A stretch of 64,000 nucleotides of DNA from an uncultured Eubacteriaceae bacterium (GTDB taxonomy: Bacteria; Bacillota; Clostridia; Eubacteriales; Eubacteriaceae), in assembly GCA_945867155.1 (NCBI GenBank), contig CAMBHL010000007.1, positions 52,497 to 116,496 of the forward strand, in the 5' to 3' direction. The notes under the pieces were generated by a model. It was not told where the DNA came from. It worked only from the letters and a program-made list of their open reading frames with translations, and did no database searches. Each line of letters starts with the position of its first letter. The stretch's first letter is position 1. The position numbers and the translations under genes were made by a program. Positions 1 through 10,404 of this stretch are shown here, piece by piece.

Positions 1-1355
1 ATAATATCGTCGCCGATGGATTTCCCGGTAATCTGCCGCAGATGATCCAAAGCTTCTTTCAGATCGATTTCAATGATGTCCATGGTCATACCCGAAGACA
101 AACTGGCGTAGGCGCTTTGAAGATCCGTCCGTACTTTTTTCAGTAATGAAATGTGGCGGACATTGGAGACCACCGGATTGTCTGCCGGCTGAACGGTCTC
201 GCTGTCGATGGCCATCTTCACCATTTTGTGTTTCAGTTTTTCGAGACCAGCTTCGGTCTTAATCGACAAAATCACTTCGTTGTCTTTGAGGTCCTCTTTG
301 AGTTCAGACTGTGCTGCACCGTCAATGAGATCAGACTTATTATAAATATACAGCACCTTTTTATCCCGAAGCAGGTTCTGCCACGCTTCGCGATCCTTTG
401 ATGTTTCACGTGAAACATCCGTAATAAAAAGCACGAGTTCCGCCTGGCCGACCATCTGCTTGGCCCGTTCCACGCCCATGCGCTCGATCACATCGCTGGT
501 TTCCCGGATGCCTGCCGTATCGATAATATGGAAAGGCACGCCGCCGATGTTGATGTAGTCTTCAATGGTATCCCGGGTCGTACCGGGAATATTCGTCACC
601 AGAGCTTTATCTTCTCTAAATAATTTATTCATTAAGGAAGATTTTCCCACATTGGGTTCGCCGAGAATGACTGTGTCGATGCCGTCCCGCATGATCTTCC
701 CTACTTTTGCAGATTGTAGGAGATCTTCCACTTCGCCGGTCAGGTGCCGGATGTTTTCGTCGAGTTCCCGCTCAGTGACTTCTTCCACATCGTATTCGGG
801 GTAATCCAAAGCAGCATCGATGTAAGTCAAAAGGTGCAGCAGCCCTTTGTCGATGGCTTCGTATTTTTTCGAAAGACCGCCTGAAAGCTGGTTTATCGAA
901 TAGGCCACCCCCGCTTCCGTTTTGGCATCGATGACGTCCATCACGGCTTCAGCCTCAGACAAATCAATTCGGCCGTTGATAAAGGCCCTTTCAGTAAATT
1001 CCCCTGGATTTGCCAGACGGGCTCCGGCGTCAATCACGGTCTGGAGCACCATGTTGAGCACCGTGCTGCCGCCATGGCAGTTGATCTCCACGATATTTTC
1101 CCGGGTGTAGGTCTTCGGCGCCCGCATCACCGTCAGCATCACCTCATCAATGACCCGTCCGTCTGCATTGAATACATGACCGTAATGAATCGTGTGAGAC
1201 GCCATTTTGGAAACTTTTTGTCCCGAAGGCGACCTGTAAATCCGATCGGCGATCTCAAAGGCCTTTTCGCCAGACAGCCTCACAATGCCAATGCCGCCAG
1301 TTCCCGCCGGTGTGGAAATCGCCGCAATGACATCGTCGTTTAAAATCTGTATCAT
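1..1355 (-). CDS. mnmE: tRNA-modification GTPase MnmE (3' end cut by window edge)
   Basis: With MnmG it modifies the wobble uridine of tRNAs (cmnm5U34); a cytosolic, K+-activated GTPase. The N-terminal folate-binding domain opens with an IQILNDDVIAA-type start. The G domain shows P-loop GEPNVGKSS, G2 PGTTRDT, DTAGIRET (G3) and NKSD (G4). At the window edge the frame still reads through the ITGKSIGDDI region, so only about a dozen residues, including the family's C-terminal FCIGK motif, lie outside. The ATG start has a GGGGAAAGG ribosome site. It is the last seen gene of the rpmH-rnpA-yidD-yidC-jag cluster, but a terminator separates it from jag. Its coding sequence carries a perfect parS site. 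Confidence 0.97.
   Translation of the reverse strand, partial: MIQILNDDVIAAISTPAGTGGIGIVRLSGEKAFEIADRIYRSPSGQKVSKMASHTIHYGHVFNADGRVIDEVMLTVMRAPKTYTRENIVEINCHGGSTVLNMVLQTVIDAGARLANPGEFTERAFINGRIDLSEAEAVMDVIDAKTEAGVAYSINQLSGGLSKKYEAIDKGLLHLLTYIDAALDYPEYDVEEVTERELDENIRHLTGEVEDLLQSAKVGKIMRDGIDTVILGEPNVGKSSLMNKLFREDKALVTNIPGTTRDTIEDYINIGGVPFHIIDTAGIRETSDVIERMGVERAKQMVGQAELVLFITDVSRETSKDREAWQNLLRDKKVLYIYNKSDLIDGAAQSELKEDLKDNEVILSIKTEAGLEKLKHKMVKMAIDSETVQPADNPVVSNVRHISLLKKVRTDLQSAYASLSSGMTMDIIEIDLKEALDHLRQITGKSIGDDI
402..417. promoter_or_regulatory. parS centromere site (ParB binding)
   Basis: TGTTTCACGTGAAACA is a perfect 16-bp palindrome identical to the Bacillus parS consensus; the palindrome extends to 20 bp (400-419). 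It lies inside the mnmE reading frame about 3.7 kb left of the DnaA boxes, where Firmicutes parS sites cluster. It would be loaded by ParB (Spo0J), whose gene is expected just left of this window. Confidence 0.95.
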
Positions 1356-1372
1356 GATCCTTTCCCCTTTTT

Positions 1373-1433
1373 ATAATAAAAAAAGTGAAAGCAGAAATGG
1401 AGCCTCAGGGCTCACATAACGAACTGCTTTCAC
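1373..1433 (-). terminator. Intrinsic terminator between jag and mnmE
   Basis: Read leftward, a 10-bp stem (GTGAAAGCAG with CTGCTTTCAC) encloses an inner GAGCC/GGCTC hairpin and is followed by a run of T. It should reduce read-through from jag into mnmE, so mnmE may have its own promoter or be partly attenuated. Confidence 0.8.
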
Positions 1434-1461
1434 CAGTTTGTTTGTAATGATGATAGACGGT

Positions 1462-2154
1462 CTATTCCTGATCGTTTTCTTTTAAATCAATCACGACGTA
1501 GCGGTAAGGATCTTGTCCTTCGCTGTAGGTGTAGACCCGCTTGTCATCCTGAAGGGTCGCATGAATGATGCGGCGTTCTCCGGGATTCATCGGTTCAAGG
1601 GAAAATTTGCGGTGACTCTTAGCCACTTTATTGGCCATCTTGTTCGCCAAATTTTCCAAAGTCTGCTGACGTTTTTCACGGTAATGTTCGGTGTTGATGC
1701 AGACCCGAACGTGGTGATCGGTTTTTTTGTTCACCGCTAAGCTGGTCAAATATTGAATGGCGTCGAGGGTCTGTCCCCTGCGGCCAATCAAAAGGCCCAT
1801 CTTTTCGCCGGACAACTCGATATTCAAAACATCTTCTTCAGTATTGTAATCCGTTTGAATGTCGACGTCCATCTGCATCGCGTGAAACATATCGGAAAGA
1901 AAAGAAGCGGCCAGATCCTGAATCTTTTCAGATTCATCTTCGACATAAGCTTCAGCCTGGACTTCAGGATTAAAATCATCCTTCAGAGTCACTTCAACGA
2001 CGGCTTCTTTTTTCCCGAATAAACCGATAAACCCGACTTCCGGCTCCTGAACGACGTGAATATCAACCTGATCTTTTTCGGCTGATAAATGGGTCAGCGC
2101 CTTTTGAACCGCCTCATCGATTGTTTTTCCTTTTTCAGTAATTGTTTGACTCAT
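1462..2154 (-). CDS. jag: RNA-binding protein Jag/KhpB (EloR)
   Basis: RNA-binding protein that works with KhpA and influences cell elongation and division in other Firmicutes. Three domains are visible in 230 residues: a Jag_N domain at the start (GKTIDEAVQKAL), a type II KH domain near residues 125-155 with loop GRRGQTLD, and a C-terminal R3H domain ending in an RRIIHATLQ region. The ATG is preceded by GGAG at 8 nt. It lies 13 nt downstream of yidC, the usual partner, and is probably cotranscribed with it. Confidence 0.95.
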   Translation of the reverse strand: MSQTITEKGKTIDEAVQKALTHLSAEKDQVDIHVVQEPEVGFIGLFGKKEAVVEVTLKDDFNPEVQAEAYVEDESEKIQDLAASFLSDMFHAMQMDVDIQTDYNTEEDVLNIELSGEKMGLLIGRRGQTLDAIQYLTSLAVNKKTDHHVRVCINTEHYREKRQQTLENLANKMANKVAKSHRKFSLEPMNPGERRIIHATLQDDKRVYTYSEGQDPYRYVVIDLKENDQE

Positions 2155-2167
2155 TCACTATGCTCCA

Positions 2168-3058
2168 TCAATTTGACTTTTTCGTTCGTTCGTCACTTTT
2201 AGGAATCTTCGTCACAATGCGGCGCTTTGAGGCCGGTTTAGTTTTAGGTCTTGTCATCTTCGTTTTCTTTTCCGGTCTGCCGAGCTGGGCGTTGAGCGCC
2301 TGCTGACGGATTTCAGACTGTTCTTTCAAACGGTCTCGTTTTTGCTTTTTGTCCTTGGCTTCCTGTTCTTTGACGCGGCGTTCTGCTTCTTCGATCGGCA
2401 CTAATTTCACAGGCTTGCGCATGACGAGAAACTGCTGCACGAAGGTGTAAACACTCTGAACGACCCAGTACAAGCTGACCCCGGCCGGCATCTTCAAGGC
2501 GAACCAGCCGATCATCAAAGGCATAATGATCATCATGACTTTCTGAGAAGTTGCTGTCGCCGGATCTGCCGTAGACATATCCGTCGTGAACTTCTGGGTT
2601 AAGAACGTGACCACCACGCATATAATAGGAAGGATGTATAACGGATCAGGCTTTCCTAAGTTCGGAATCCAGTAAAAGGACTGGTGCAAAGCCGATAATT
2701 TTCCCGCCGGGAAAACGTATTTTTGAGGATTCTGCAGAGCGCCAAACAATCCCCAGATAATCGGCAGCTGAATCAAAAGGGGCAGACATCCCGACATCGG
2801 GTTGACCTTGTACAATTTGTACAATTTCATCGTCTCCACATTCAGCTTTTCAGGATTGTTTTTGTACTTCTTCTGAAGTTTCTGCACTTCAGGCGTAATG
2901 GCCTGCATTTCCTTCATCGAATTCGTTTGCTTGATGTTCAGCGGCAGAATAATCGTCTTGACAATTACCGTAAACAAGATCACAGCGTAGCCGTAATCCC
3001 CGATTAAACGAAAAATTTGATAAAGAATCCAACCGAATCCTTGATATAAAAAATGCAT
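2168..3058 (-). CDS. yidC: Membrane protein insertase YidC/OxaA
   Basis: Inserts and folds membrane proteins with or without SecYEG. It is 296 residues, the short Gram-positive form with no large periplasmic domain. Hydrophobic segments start at about residues 5 and 25, followed by a cytoplasmic loop rich in K/Q (EVQKLQKKYKNNPEKL), the conserved MSGCLPLLIQLPIIWG segment and further membrane spans. The basic C-terminal tail (KTKMTRPKTKPASKRR) is typical for ribosome contact. No lipobox is seen at the N-terminus. Between yidD and jag in the conserved order. Confidence 0.95.
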   Translation of the reverse strand: MHFLYQGFGWILYQIFRLIGDYGYAVILFTVIVKTIILPLNIKQTNSMKEMQAITPEVQKLQKKYKNNPEKLNVETMKLYKLYKVNPMSGCLPLLIQLPIIWGLFGALQNPQKYVFPAGKLSALHQSFYWIPNLGKPDPLYILPIICVVVTFLTQKFTTDMSTADPATATSQKVMMIIMPLMIGWFALKMPAGVSLYWVVQSVYTFVQQFLVMRKPVKLVPIEEAERRVKEQEAKDKKQKRDRLKEQSEIRQQALNAQLGRPEKKTKMTRPKTKPASKRRIVTKIPKSDERTKKSN

Positions 3059-3109
3059 TAGGTAAAACTTTCTCCCTGGAGTTGAGTTACATTGATTGAA
3101 GTCTGAAGG

Positions 3110-3349
3110 TTAAGGCACTGGATCGTATCCGCCCGGATTAAAAGGATGGCATCTTAAGATGCGCTTGATGCCAAGCCACGTTCCTTTAAAAGGCCCGTAC
3201 TTGATAATGGCCTCGTAACAATAGGCCGAACAGGTCGGATAAAACCGGCAGTGTCTTGGGAACAGCGGTGAAATGAAACGCTGATATCCCCGTATCAGAA
3301 TCAGTAAGCCCTTTTGAAGCCCTCTGCGGATAAGATTTAAAATCCTCAT
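3110..3349 (-). CDS. yidD: Membrane protein insertion efficiency factor YidD
   Basis: Small membrane-associated protein that assists YidC. 79 residues with the family's fixed cysteine motif [15 protein letters not shown], an amphipathic N-terminus and the [12 protein letters not shown] ending. The start at 3349 overlaps the rnpA stop by 4 nt (ATGA), so translation is probably coupled. A longer in-frame extension upstream lies inside rnpA and is not needed. Confidence 0.95.
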   Translation of the reverse strand: MRILNLIRRGLQKGLLILIRGYQRFISPLFPRHCRFYPTCSAYCYEAIIKYGPFKGTWLGIKRILRCHPFNPGGYDPVP

Positions 3350-3687
3350 TTGATCTGCCCGAGTTTTGTTTTGTAGAACAGATGTTTGAAAGAACGGTTC
3401 AAATCCTGGTACGGATCTTCTGCACACCGCTTTTTCGCAATGATGATCATATCATAGCCTTGGGCAATGTTTGCCATTTCCTGCTGGTATGAGGCCCTGA
3501 TTCTTCTTTTGACTTTGTTGCGGACAACGGCGCGTTTCGACACTTTCTTGCTAACAATAATACCCAGACGATTGGTACTTTTCCGATTTTTCAAATAATA
3601 AAATTGAAAGTGGCGGTTTCCAAACCTTTGCCCGTGATGAAAAACGCGATCAAAATTCTTCGAATTTTTCAGAGAAGTCAACTTCAC
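3346..3687 (-). CDS. rnpA: Ribonuclease P protein component
   Basis: Protein subunit of RNase P, which trims the 5' leader of pre-tRNAs. About 113 residues with the RNR signature [14 protein letters not shown] and the following [11 protein letters not shown]-like strand. I choose the GTG at 3687 (protein beginning [12 protein letters not shown]) because a GGAG lies 9 nt upstream; an in-frame TTG at 3702 would place that GGAG inside the gene. Overlaps yidD by 4 nt. A hairpin terminator separates it from rpmH, which could set rnpA expression below rpmH. Confidence 0.94.
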   Translation of the reverse strand: MKLTSLKNSKNFDRVFHHGQRFGNRHFQFYYLKNRKSTNRLGIIVSKKVSKRAVVRNKVKRRIRASYQQEMANIAQGYDMIIIAKKRCAEDPYQDLNRSFKHLFYKTKLGQIK

Positions 3688-3710
3688 AACGATCAGCTCC
3701 AAATCAAATG

Positions 3711-3737
3711 ATAAAAAAGACCGTCGCAGAAACGGTC
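3711..3737 (-). terminator. Terminator/attenuator between rpmH and rnpA
   Basis: Read leftward: GACCGT, 7-nt loop, ACGGTC, then TTTTTTAT. A short intrinsic terminator placed inside the rpmH-rnpA intergenic gap, likely partial because rnpA, yidD and yidC follow without an obvious promoter of their own. Confidence 0.7.
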
Positions 3738-3744
3738 ACCAGAA

Positions 3745-3879
3745 TTATGCCGATAATTTAGAACGGCCCTTTTGTCTTCTTCTTTTTAATACAAGGCGTC
3801 CATTCTTTGTTGACATTCTTTTTCTAAATCCGTGTTCTTTTTTTCTTTGTCTGTTTTTAGGCTGAAATGTCTGTTTCAT
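3745..3879 (-). CDS. rpmH: 50S ribosomal protein L34
   Basis: 44-residue, very basic large-subunit protein. The sequence starts [20 protein letters not shown] and continues with the family signature for L34 (KRMSTKNGR), ending GRSKLSA. An AGGAG lies 6 nt before the ATG. First gene of the leftward operon, directly behind a strong consensus promoter. Confidence 0.97.
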   Translation of the reverse strand: MKQTFQPKNRQRKKEHGFRKRMSTKNGRLVLKRRRQKGRSKLSA

Positions 3880-3943
3880 TTCATGCTCCTCTCTTAAAAT
3901 CTAAAATACAATAAGCCAATATAAATTCCCATATTACCAGAAA

Positions 3944-3973
3944 ATTATATGCTTTTACGCCCTTTTCTGTCAA
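3944..3973 (-). promoter_or_regulatory. Promoter of the rpmH operon
   Basis: On the minus strand TTGACA (3968-3973) and TATAAT (3944-3949) are separated by 18 nt. Both hexamers are perfect. It fires leftward into rpmH, back to back with the dnaA promoter. Confidence 0.85.
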
Positions 3974-4017
3974 GTAATTTTCTTTAAAAATTGACACTGG
4001 CCGGACCTGTGGAAAGC

Positions 4018-4046
4018 TTGAACAGAACAAAAGATTTTGCTATAAT
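4018..4046 (+). promoter_or_regulatory. Promoter of dnaA
   Basis: TTGAAC (4018-4023), 17-nt spacer and TATAAT (4041-4046) with an extended TG at -15/-14. DnaA boxes begin 33 nt downstream, so DnaA may repress its own gene. Confidence 0.75.
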
Positions 4047-4078
4047 GTATGCACATTATCAACAGTTTATTAAATCAC

Positions 4079-4185
4079 TTATCCACAATTTTCACGATTT
4101 TGTGGATAAATCTGAGGATAAGTGTGGAAAAAGCCCTCATATTCAAAAATAAAACCCTCTTATTTTTGGGATAAAATTATCCACA
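4079..4185. other. oriC, upstream DnaA-box cluster
   Basis: Perfect 9-mer boxes TTATCCACA at 4079-4087 (+), 4101-4109 (-) and 4177-4185 (+), plus a one-mismatch box at 4113-4121 (-). They sit between rpmH and dnaA in an AT-rich 370-bp gap (3880-4250) that otherwise holds the two divergent promoters. This is the upstream half of the replication origin. Confidence 0.9.
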
Positions 4186-4250
4186 GCTTGTGAATCGCTT
4201 ATCGATATGACCTTTTTTCAACATCATTTGAGTATTGTACGGAGAAAATT

Positions 4251-5609
4251 GTGGAAAGTTCTTTAAACGAAATCTGGGAAAAAGCCCTCAACACTATTCA
4301 GGAAGAACTGCCGCCTGTGAGTTTTACCACGTGGTTCCCGAATTTAAAGCCTGTGGCCCTCAAAGGGCAGTATTTTTACTTATTAGCGAAAGAATCATTC
4401 TCGAAATCCATTCTCGAAACACGCTATCAGACCCTGACCGACTCGGCTCTTTCTTTTATTATGAAAGACGACAAAATTCACGCGCGCTTTATATTAAATG
4501 AAGACGAAATTGAAGCCGAAGACCAATCTTCAGAACCGGCTGAAGAAATACAGGAAAGCGCTGCCCCTGAACCGGCCAAATCCAACGGCACCGGCATCAA
4601 CCCCAAATACACCTTCGACCGCTTCGTCATCGGCGAAAACAACCGTTTTGCCCACGCTGCCTGTGTCGCCGTTGCAGAGGCGCCGTCGGAACACTACAAC
4701 CCGCTGTTTATCTACGGAGGCGTCGGTCTCGGCAAAACCCACCTCATGCAGGCCATCGGCAACTACATCTTGAAATACACCCCGGAAAAGAAAGTGGTGT
4801 ACGTCTCCTGCGAAACCTTTACCAACGAATTCATCGACGCCATCCAGAACAAAAGCAACACCTCCTTCAGGAGCCGCTACCGCAACGTCGACATTCTCCT
4901 CATCGACGACATCCAGTTTTTGTCCGGCAAAGAAGGCACCCAGGAAGAATTCTTCCATACCTTCAACGCCCTGCACGACGAAGACAAGCAGATCGTCATC
5001 AGTTCAGACCGGCCGCCGAAAGAAATCCCCAAACTGGCCGAACGTCTGAGAAGCCGCTTTGAAATGGGGTTAATCACCGATATTTCAGCGCCAAACTTCG
5101 AAACGCGAATGGCCATTTTGAGAAAAAAGGCCGAATCCTATCACGAAGAAATTCCCGACGACGTCATGAGCTTCATCGCCAACAACATTCATTCCAATAT
5201 CCGTGAACTCGAAGGGGCCCTGACTACCGTCGTCGCCTACTCGAAGCTGCACGGGGAAAAAATCTCACTGGACTTTGCCAAAGAAGCCCTGGCCGATCTC
5301 TTCGTGTCGAAACAGCACGAAATCAACGCCGATTACATCAAGGAAATCACCGCCAAATACTTTAATACGACGGTGGAAGACATGAACAGCAAACGGCGCA
5401 CCAAGGCCATCACGACGCCCCGTCAGGTCGCCATGTACCTGTGCCGGGAAATGACGACCATGTCCCTGCCCGCAATCGGCGAGGCTTTTGGGGGACGGGA
5501 TCACTCCACCGTCATTCACGGCTGCCAGAAAATCACGGAAAACATTCAGAAAAACACCGATTTTAAGAATCTCGTGCTGAGAATCAAAAGCGAAATCGAA
5601 GGCAAGTGA
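4251..5609 (+). CDS. dnaA: Chromosomal replication initiator DnaA
   Basis: AAA+ initiator that binds DnaA boxes, melts oriC and loads the helicase. 452 residues: N-terminal domain I, an acidic low-complexity linker (about 85-110, rich in E/P/A), AAA+ core with Walker A GGVGLGKTHLM and Walker B DILLIDDIQF, then a helix-turn-helix domain IV with the DnaA signature GGRDHSTVIHG. The start is GTG with GGAG 6 nt upstream. Flanked by DnaA boxes on both sides. Transcribed with dnaN downstream or from a promoter in the same intergenic. Confidence 0.98.
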   Translation: MESSLNEIWEKALNTIQEELPPVSFTTWFPNLKPVALKGQYFYLLAKESFSKSILETRYQTLTDSALSFIMKDDKIHARFILNEDEIEAEDQSSEPAEEIQESAAPEPAKSNGTGINPKYTFDRFVIGENNRFAHAACVAVAEAPSEHYNPLFIYGGVGLGKTHLMQAIGNYILKYTPEKKVVYVSCETFTNEFIDAIQNKSNTSFRSRYRNVDILLIDDIQFLSGKEGTQEEFFHTFNALHDEDKQIVISSDRPPKEIPKLAERLRSRFEMGLITDISAPNFETRMAILRKKAESYHEEIPDDVMSFIANNIHSNIRELEGALTTVVAYSKLHGEKISLDFAKEALADLFVSKQHEINADYIKEITAKYFNTTVEDMNSKRRTKAITTPRQVAMYLCREMTTMSLPAIGEAFGGRDHSTVIHGCQKITENIQKNTDFKNLVLRIKSEIEGK

Positions 5610-5637
5610 CACCCGATCTTATACACTTTTGACCCGG

Positions 5638-5752
5638 TCATCCACAGCTTTTGCACAGGCCTTTTCACACGTCATTTTTTGACAATCCGGCTTGAGTAAA
5701 GCCCAAAATGATTTATCCACAGCATACACAGCACCTACCATTATTATGATTA
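5638..5752. other. oriC, downstream box cluster and candidate unwinding element
   Basis: In the dnaA-dnaN gap: a one-mismatch DnaA box TCATCCACA (5638-5646), a perfect box TTATCCACA (5713-5721) and, 13 nt further, in-phase triplets CTA CCA TTA TTA TGA TTA (5735-5752) that resemble the Bacillus DnaA-trio read on the complementary strand. A very AT-rich run follows to about 5773. This fits the basal unwinding site seen downstream of dnaA in Bacillus; the trio assignment is inference. Confidence 0.7.
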
Positions 5753-5797
5753 ATATATAAAGGTATATATACAATGCAACGCAGTAAGGAGCAAACT

Positions 5798-6907
5798 ATG
5801 AAATTTGATTGTTCGAAATCCGATCTCATCCACGCGCTGAACATCGTCTCAAGGGGCGTGGCGCGGAAAACCACCATGCCCATTCTCGAAGGCATCCTCA
5901 TGGAAGCGACAGATCATAAAATTGTCCTCACCTCTACCAATCTCGAAATCAGTGTCAAAACGACGCTCCCCGCCCACATCGAACAGGACGGCGCACTCAT
6001 TCTCGGCGCCAGCTTCTTTTCGAGTCTGGTGAAAAAACTGTCCGGTGACGACATCTATTTCGAGAGCGCCGGTCAGGACACCCTGAAGATGACCTGCGAA
6101 CTTTCAACTTATACCATTAAGGGCATGTCCCCTGAAGACTTCCCCGCTTTTCCGGAAATCATCGACGACTATACCTTTGCGGTCAAAGCTGACGTGCTCC
6201 ACGATCTCATCCGCGGGACGATCTTTTCTGTGGCTTTAAAAGAAAACATCCCGGTTCTTACCGGCCTGAAGCTTGAAATCGAAGGGGATCAAATCACTGT
6301 GGTCGCTCTGGACGGCTACCGCCTGGCCCTGCGCCGCGGCAGTCTGTCCCAGGCCATTGATCAGGCGGTTTCTGTGATCGTGCCGGGCAGCAGCATGAAC
6401 GAACTCGAAAAAATGATTTCGGGAATCGATGAAGACATCCAGGTGAACCTGTCCAAATCTCAGATTTTCTTCACCGTTGGCGACACCGAGTTCACTTCCC
6501 GCCTCCTCGAAGGGGAATTTATCAATTACCATCACATCATTCCTGAAGAAACGAATACGGAAATCACCGTCAGCCGCCGGGCTCTTTTGGACAGTACCGA
6601 ACGGGCGGCTCTTCTGGCCAACGAAGGCAAAAACAATTTAATCAAGCTGGACATCGGCATGGAAGAACTGACCTTGACGTCCAATGCGGACATCGGCGAA
6701 GTGCACGAAGTGATTCCGATTAAGAAAACCGGCGATGATCTGCGCATCGCCTTTAACTCCAAGTTCATCATCGACGCCCTGAAGGTCATTTCAGAAGAAG
6801 ACATCACCATCCGCCTGACCAATCCAGTGGGGCCGGCGCTGATCGTCGGGGACGATGACCGCTTTGTCACCCTGATCCTGCCGGTTCGGGTATCCGACGA
6901 CATGTAA
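5798..6907 (+). CDS. dnaN: DNA polymerase III beta sliding clamp
   Basis: Ring clamp that tethers Pol III and many repair proteins to DNA. 369 residues made of three similar clamp folds; the N-terminus MKFDCSKSDLIHALNIVSR and the C-terminal ILPVRVSDDM are characteristic. I start at 5798, where AAGGAG sits 6 nt upstream, rather than at an in-frame ATG 24 nt earlier that lacks a ribosome site. Followed by a strong terminator. Confidence 0.97.
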   Translation: MKFDCSKSDLIHALNIVSRGVARKTTMPILEGILMEATDHKIVLTSTNLEISVKTTLPAHIEQDGALILGASFFSSLVKKLSGDDIYFESAGQDTLKMTCELSTYTIKGMSPEDFPAFPEIIDDYTFAVKADVLHDLIRGTIFSVALKENIPVLTGLKLEIEGDQITVVALDGYRLALRRGSLSQAIDQAVSVIVPGSSMNELEKMISGIDEDIQVNLSKSQIFFTVGDTEFTSRLLEGEFINYHHIIPEETNTEITVSRRALLDSTERAALLANEGKNNLIKLDIGMEELTLTSNADIGEVHEVIPIKKTGDDLRIAFNSKFIIDALKVISEEDITIRLTNPVGPALIVGDDDRFVTLILPVRVSDDM

Positions 6908-6927
6908 AACCAGTTTGATCATTTGGG

Positions 6928-6976
6928 AATTTGCACGTGAGCGTTTTAAAAGCGCGTGCAAATTCTCTTTTTTTTT
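6928..6976 (+). terminator. Terminator of dnaN
   Basis: A 10-bp stem AATTTGCACG/CGTGCAAATT (6928-6937 with 6955-6964) with an AT-rich inner loop is followed by a run of nine T. The T-run merges with a possible extended -10. Confidence 0.85.
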
Positions 6977-6984
6977 GATATAAT
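6975..6984 (+). promoter_or_regulatory. Possible extended -10 promoter for yaaA-recF-gyrB
   Basis: TGATATAAT (TATAAT at 6979-6984 with TG one base before) immediately follows the dnaN terminator T-run. No -35 hexamer is evident. It is the only promoter-like sequence before the yaaA-recF-gyrBA genes. Confidence 0.4.
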
Positions 6985-7112
6985 AGGCCCAGCCCTTTTT
7001 TATAAGGTTTTTGCCGAAAAATTGGTTTTTTTAGAGCGAAAAAATAAAATCAACTCAAAAAAGAAGGGTGCCCACAAAAATATCAAATTAAGGATAAAAA
7101 AGGTGAATGAAG

Positions 7113-7333
7113 ATGAAAACCATTCAGATTTATTCCGAGATCATCAAACTGGATCAGCTGCTGAAATTTGCCGGCATCGCCGAAAGCGGTTCCATGGCGA
7201 AAGCGATGATTCAGGATGAAATGGTCAAAGTCAACGGCGAAACCGTCACGGCCCGGGGCAAAAAACTTAAGCCCGGTGACACCGTTGAAGTCGAGGGGCT
7301 GGGGACGTTTCAGCTGGTCTCTGAAAAAGCCCA

Positions 7334-7337
<4 letters not shown>
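7113..7337 (+). CDS. yaaA: S4-domain RNA-binding protein YaaA (RlbA-type)
   Basis: Small S4-fold RNA-binding protein found between dnaN and recF in most Firmicutes; implicated in ribosome assembly by its family. 74 residues; the S4 core is IKLDQLLKFAGIAESG and VKVNGETVTARGKKLKPGD. Two ATGs are 6 nt apart; the second (7113) is preferred because AGGTG lies 7 nt upstream of it. Its stop overlaps the recF start by 4 nt. Confidence 0.9.
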
Positions 7338-10391
<3,054 letters not shown>

Positions 10392-10404
10392 ACAAGGATA
10401 AAAT

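Noticed and set aside
6956..7219. 87-codon frame between dnaN and yaaA
   Set aside because: Begins in the dnaN terminator, low-complexity K/N-rich, overlaps yaaA in another frame.
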